NCBI GenBank assembly: GCA_028285485.1
Contig: JANQPC010000102.1
Coordinates: forward strand, 1-37,928
DNA: 37,928 bases
Origin: Paracoccaceae bacterium
GTDB lineage: Bacteria; Pseudomonadota; Alphaproteobacteria; Rhodobacterales; Rhodobacteraceae
Direction of reading: 5' to 3'
Part shown: piece after piece, positions 35,590 to 37,928 of the stretch
Numbering within the stretch: the stretch's first letter is position 1
How the letters are laid out: each line of letters starts with the position of its first letter
Translations under genes and position numbers: made by a program
The notes under the pieces: generated by a model
The model's database searches: none
Seen by the model: only the letters and a program-made list of their open reading frames with translations
What the model was told of the DNA's origin: nothing

Positions 35590-36795
35590 ATGACCAACCC
35601 CGTCTATCTCGACAACAATGCCACAACGCGCGTGTTCCCCGATGTGGTCGATGCGATGCTGCCCTATTTCAGCGAGCAATTCGGCAATGCGTCATCCATC
35701 CACGCCTTTGGTTCCGAAGTCGGCGGTGCCCTGCGCAAGGCGCGCAAGGCACTGCAAGCGCTGATCGGGGCGGAATTCGATCACGAGATCATTTTCACCT
35801 CGGGGGGCACGGAATCCAACAACACCGCGGTCCGGTCGGCCCTGCAGGTGATGCCGGGGCGCAATGAGGTGATCACCTCCACCGTTGAACACCCCGCGAT
35901 CCTGACTTTGTGTGACTGGCTGGAGAAGCACGAAAACATCATCGTTCACCGGATCCCGGTTGACGGGCAGGGCCGGCTTGATGTGGAGGCCTATCGCGCC
36001 GCGCTGTCGGAGCGGGTGGCCATCGTCAGCTTCATGTGGGCCAATAACGAAACCGGAACCGTCTTCCCCGTCGATGGCCTGGCCGAAATGGCGCACGAGG
36101 TCGGCGCGCTCTTTCACACCGATGCGGTGCAGGCGGTTGGCAAACTGCCGATCGATCTCAAGACGACAGAGATCGATATGCTTTCGCTGTCATCGCACAA
36201 GTTTCACGGGCCGAAAGGGCTGGGCGCGCTGTATCTGCGCAAAGGCACGCGGTTCCGCCCGCTGCTGCGGGGCGGCCATCAGGAACGGGGCCGCCGTGCG
36301 GGAACCGAAAATGCGCCCGCCATCGTGGGGCTGGGCCGCGCCGCCGAAATCGCGCTGGAGACGCTGGAGGCCGATGCCGCCCGCATGACCGCGCTGCGCG
36401 ACCGGCTGGAACAGGGGCTTGTGCAGCGCATCGGGCATTGCTTCGTCACCGGCGATCCCTATGACCGGCTGCCCAACACCGCGACGGTGGCGTTTGAATA
36501 CATCGAAGGCGAGGCGATCCTGCTCAAGCTGAACCAGGCGGGGATTGCGGCCTCGTCGGGATCGGCCTGCACCTCGGGATCGCTTGAGCCCAGCCACGTT
36601 TTGCGGGCGATGGATATCCCCTTCACCGCGGCCCATGGCGCCATCCGTTTCTCGCTGTCGCGGGAGACGACAGATGCCGATATCGACCGGGTGCTTGAGG
36701 TGATGCCCGGCATCATCTCGGGCTTGCGCGATATGTCCCCGTTTTGGAGCGAGCAGGGCGCGCAGCCCGAAGGCTTCAACCCGGAATACGCCTGA
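35590..36795 (+). CDS. nifS: Cysteine desulfurase NifS
   Basis: 401 residues, a PLP enzyme that takes sulfur from cysteine for NifU. MTNPVYLDNNATTRV at the N-terminus, Lys204 (SSHKFHGPKG) for PLP, and Cys327 in SSGSACTSGSLEPSHVL as the persulfide-forming residue. It starts 12 nt after nifU with AAGGAGG upstream of the ATG. Its group I-type active site loop and length match the NifS family. Confidence 0.98.
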   Translation: MTNPVYLDNNATTRVFPDVVDAMLPYFSEQFGNASSIHAFGSEVGGALRKARKALQALIGAEFDHEIIFTSGGTESNNTAVRSALQVMPGRNEVITSTVEHPAILTLCDWLEKHENIIVHRIPVDGQGRLDVEAYRAALSERVAIVSFMWANNETGTVFPVDGLAEMAHEVGALFHTDAVQAVGKLPIDLKTTEIDMLSLSSHKFHGPKGLGALYLRKGTRFRPLLRGGHQERGRRAGTENAPAIVGLGRAAEIALETLEADAARMTALRDRLEQGLVQRIGHCFVTGDPYDRLPNTATVAFEYIEGEAILLKLNQAGIAASSGSACTSGSLEPSHVLRAMDIPFTAAHGAIRFSLSRETTDADIDRVLEVMPGIISGLRDMSPFWSEQGAQPEGFNPEYA

Positions 36796-36807
36796 GCGGC
36801 CCCGGTG

Positions 36808-37928
36808 ATGCCCGCCTCCGTAACCCGCTCCGCCGCTCCGGCACGCCGCGCGTTTGTCTGCGATACAACCCTGCGGGATGGCGAGCAAACGGCGGGCGTG
36901 GCCTTCTCGCCTGACGAAAAGCGCGCCATTGCCCGCGCCCTGGATCGGGCGGGGGTGGCGGAGATCGAAGCGGGCATCGCGGCGATGGGTGACGAGGATG
37001 TTGCCGAAATCCGCGCCGTGGTGGGCGAATTGCGGCAGGCGGTTCCCGTGGTGTGGTGCCGCCTGCGCGACTACGATCTGGAAATGGCGGCCCGCTGCGG
37101 CGTGCCCCGGGTTCATTTCGCCGTTCCGACATCTGAAGTGCAGCTTGTGGGCAAGCTCCGGGCCGACAGAAGCTGGGCGCTGGCCGAAACCGATCGGCTG
37201 GTGCGGCTGGCAACCGGGCGCGGCTTCGCCGTCTCCATCGGGGCCGAAGATGCCAGCCGGACCAATCTTGATTTCCTTGCCGCCCTGGCCGATGTGGCCG
37301 CCGATGCCGGGGCCGTGCGCTACCGGATCGCCGATACCCTGGGCATTCTCGATCCGATGGCCGCGCATAAGCTCGCGCGAGATCTGGCGCGGCGGATATC
37401 GCTGCCGCTCGAATTCCACGCCCATAACGATTTCGGGATGGCCACGGCCAACACGATCATGGCGGCCATGGGCGGCGCCGCGTATCTCTCCGTCACGGTC
37501 AACGGCCTGGGCGAGCGGGCGGGCAATGCAGCCCTTGAGGAAGTGGCCGCGGCGCTTGAAGCCGGCGGGCTTGAAACCGGCATCGATCTGACAGCCCTGT
37601 CCGATCTGTCGCAGGTTGTGGCGCGGGCCTCGGGCCGCAGCTTGCCTGAAAGCAAGCCGATTACGGGCGAGATGGTCTTTGCCCATGAATCCGGCATCCA
37701 TGTCGACGCGATCCTGAAAAACGCAAACACCTACGAAGATCCGCGCTGCGCGCCGGAAAGCTTTGGCCGCTCGCGGCAATTCGTGCTGGGAAAGCATTCG
37801 GGCACGGCGGGGCTGCGCGCGGCCCTGGAGATGGCGGGCCTGCCCTGCGATGCCGAGATCCTCGCCGCGCTGAAGCCGGTGCTGCGCGCCCATGCGGTTC
37901 AAACCAAGCGCCCCGTCACTGCCCCCGA
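36808..37928 (+). CDS. nifV: Homocitrate synthase NifV (3' end cut by window)
   Basis: At least 373 residues, open to the right edge. DTTLRDGEQ at residues 19-27 is the active-site signature of the isopropylmalate/homocitrate synthase family. HAHNDFGMATANT near 208 holds metal-binding His, and VNGLGERAGNAALEEV and VFAHESGIHVDAIL follow. It condenses acetyl-CoA with 2-oxoglutarate to homocitrate, the organic ligand of FeMo-cofactor. NifV proteins are about 375-400 residues, so little is missing. The ATG at 36808 is used; a GTG one codon earlier is possible. It follows nifS by 12 nt. Confidence 0.96.
   Translation, partial: MPASVTRSAAPARRAFVCDTTLRDGEQTAGVAFSPDEKRAIARALDRAGVAEIEAGIAAMGDEDVAEIRAVVGELRQAVPVVWCRLRDYDLEMAARCGVPRVHFAVPTSEVQLVGKLRADRSWALAETDRLVRLATGRGFAVSIGAEDASRTNLDFLAALADVAADAGAVRYRIADTLGILDPMAAHKLARDLARRISLPLEFHAHNDFGMATANTIMAAMGGAAYLSVTVNGLGERAGNAALEEVAAALEAGGLETGIDLTALSDLSQVVARASGRSLPESKPITGEMVFAHESGIHVDAILKNANTYEDPRCAPESFGRSRQFVLGKHSGTAGLRAALEMAGLPCDAEILAALKPVLRAHAVQTKRPVTAP

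Overview
The window looks like a chromosomal segment of a nitrogen-fixing alphaproteobacterium of the Rhodobacteraceae (Rhodobacter/Rhodovulum-like purple bacteria). This rests on the GC-rich coding sequence, the gene order fprA-fdxC-fdxN / rnfABCDGEH / nifHDK / nifENX-(DUF269)-(CCE_0567)-fdxB-nifQ / iscA-nifU-nifS-nifV, which resembles the Rhodobacter capsulatus nif regions as I remember them, and repeated NifA/sigma-54 promoter motifs.

Left part (1-12.8 kb, ordinary chromosome). A possible partial gene runs off the left edge. It is followed by a DUF4153 membrane protein, an H-NOX-like protein that has lost its haem ligands, and a diguanylate cyclase with an H-NOX-associated N-terminal domain. 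A gene-poor stretch (3778-5160) follows, holding G-rich repeats, several palindromes and an orphan leftward terminator. Next come acnB (minus strand) and, divergently, a class-IV aminotransferase and a full-length putA. A perfect TTTGTATACAAA palindrome lies between acnB and the aminotransferase.

Electron-supply block (12.9-24 kb). rnfABCDGEH is on the minus strand and is followed by a Tat-exported FAD protein that overlaps rnfH by 4 nt. Divergently transcribed are a flavodiiron protein (fprA-like), the 2Fe-2S ferredoxin fdxC, the 2[4Fe-4S] ferredoxin fdxN, an RseC-like membrane protein and the ApbE-type flavin transferase rnfF. The two divergent units each have a sigma-54 promoter, with one TGT-N10-ACA site almost exactly midway between them. 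A second 2Fe-2S ferredoxin (fdxD-like) and a peroxiredoxin form their own sigma-54 unit. Together these genes should provide low-potential electrons to nitrogenase (Rnf to ferredoxin to NifH) and handle oxygen or peroxide.

Nitrogenase block (24.2-37.9 kb). nifHDK is the structural operon and ends at a strong terminator. nifE, nifN, nifX and the small accessory genes through nifQ and a TPR-like ORF form the FeMo-cofactor assembly operon. iscA-like, nifU, nifS and nifV (cut off by the right edge) form the Fe-S cluster and homocitrate operon. Six -24/-12 promoters are visible, all starting TGGCACG. No nifA, nifB or draTG is in the window. Apart from the two edge genes, no gene looks broken. All coordinates and starts come from reading the sequence; no searches were run.
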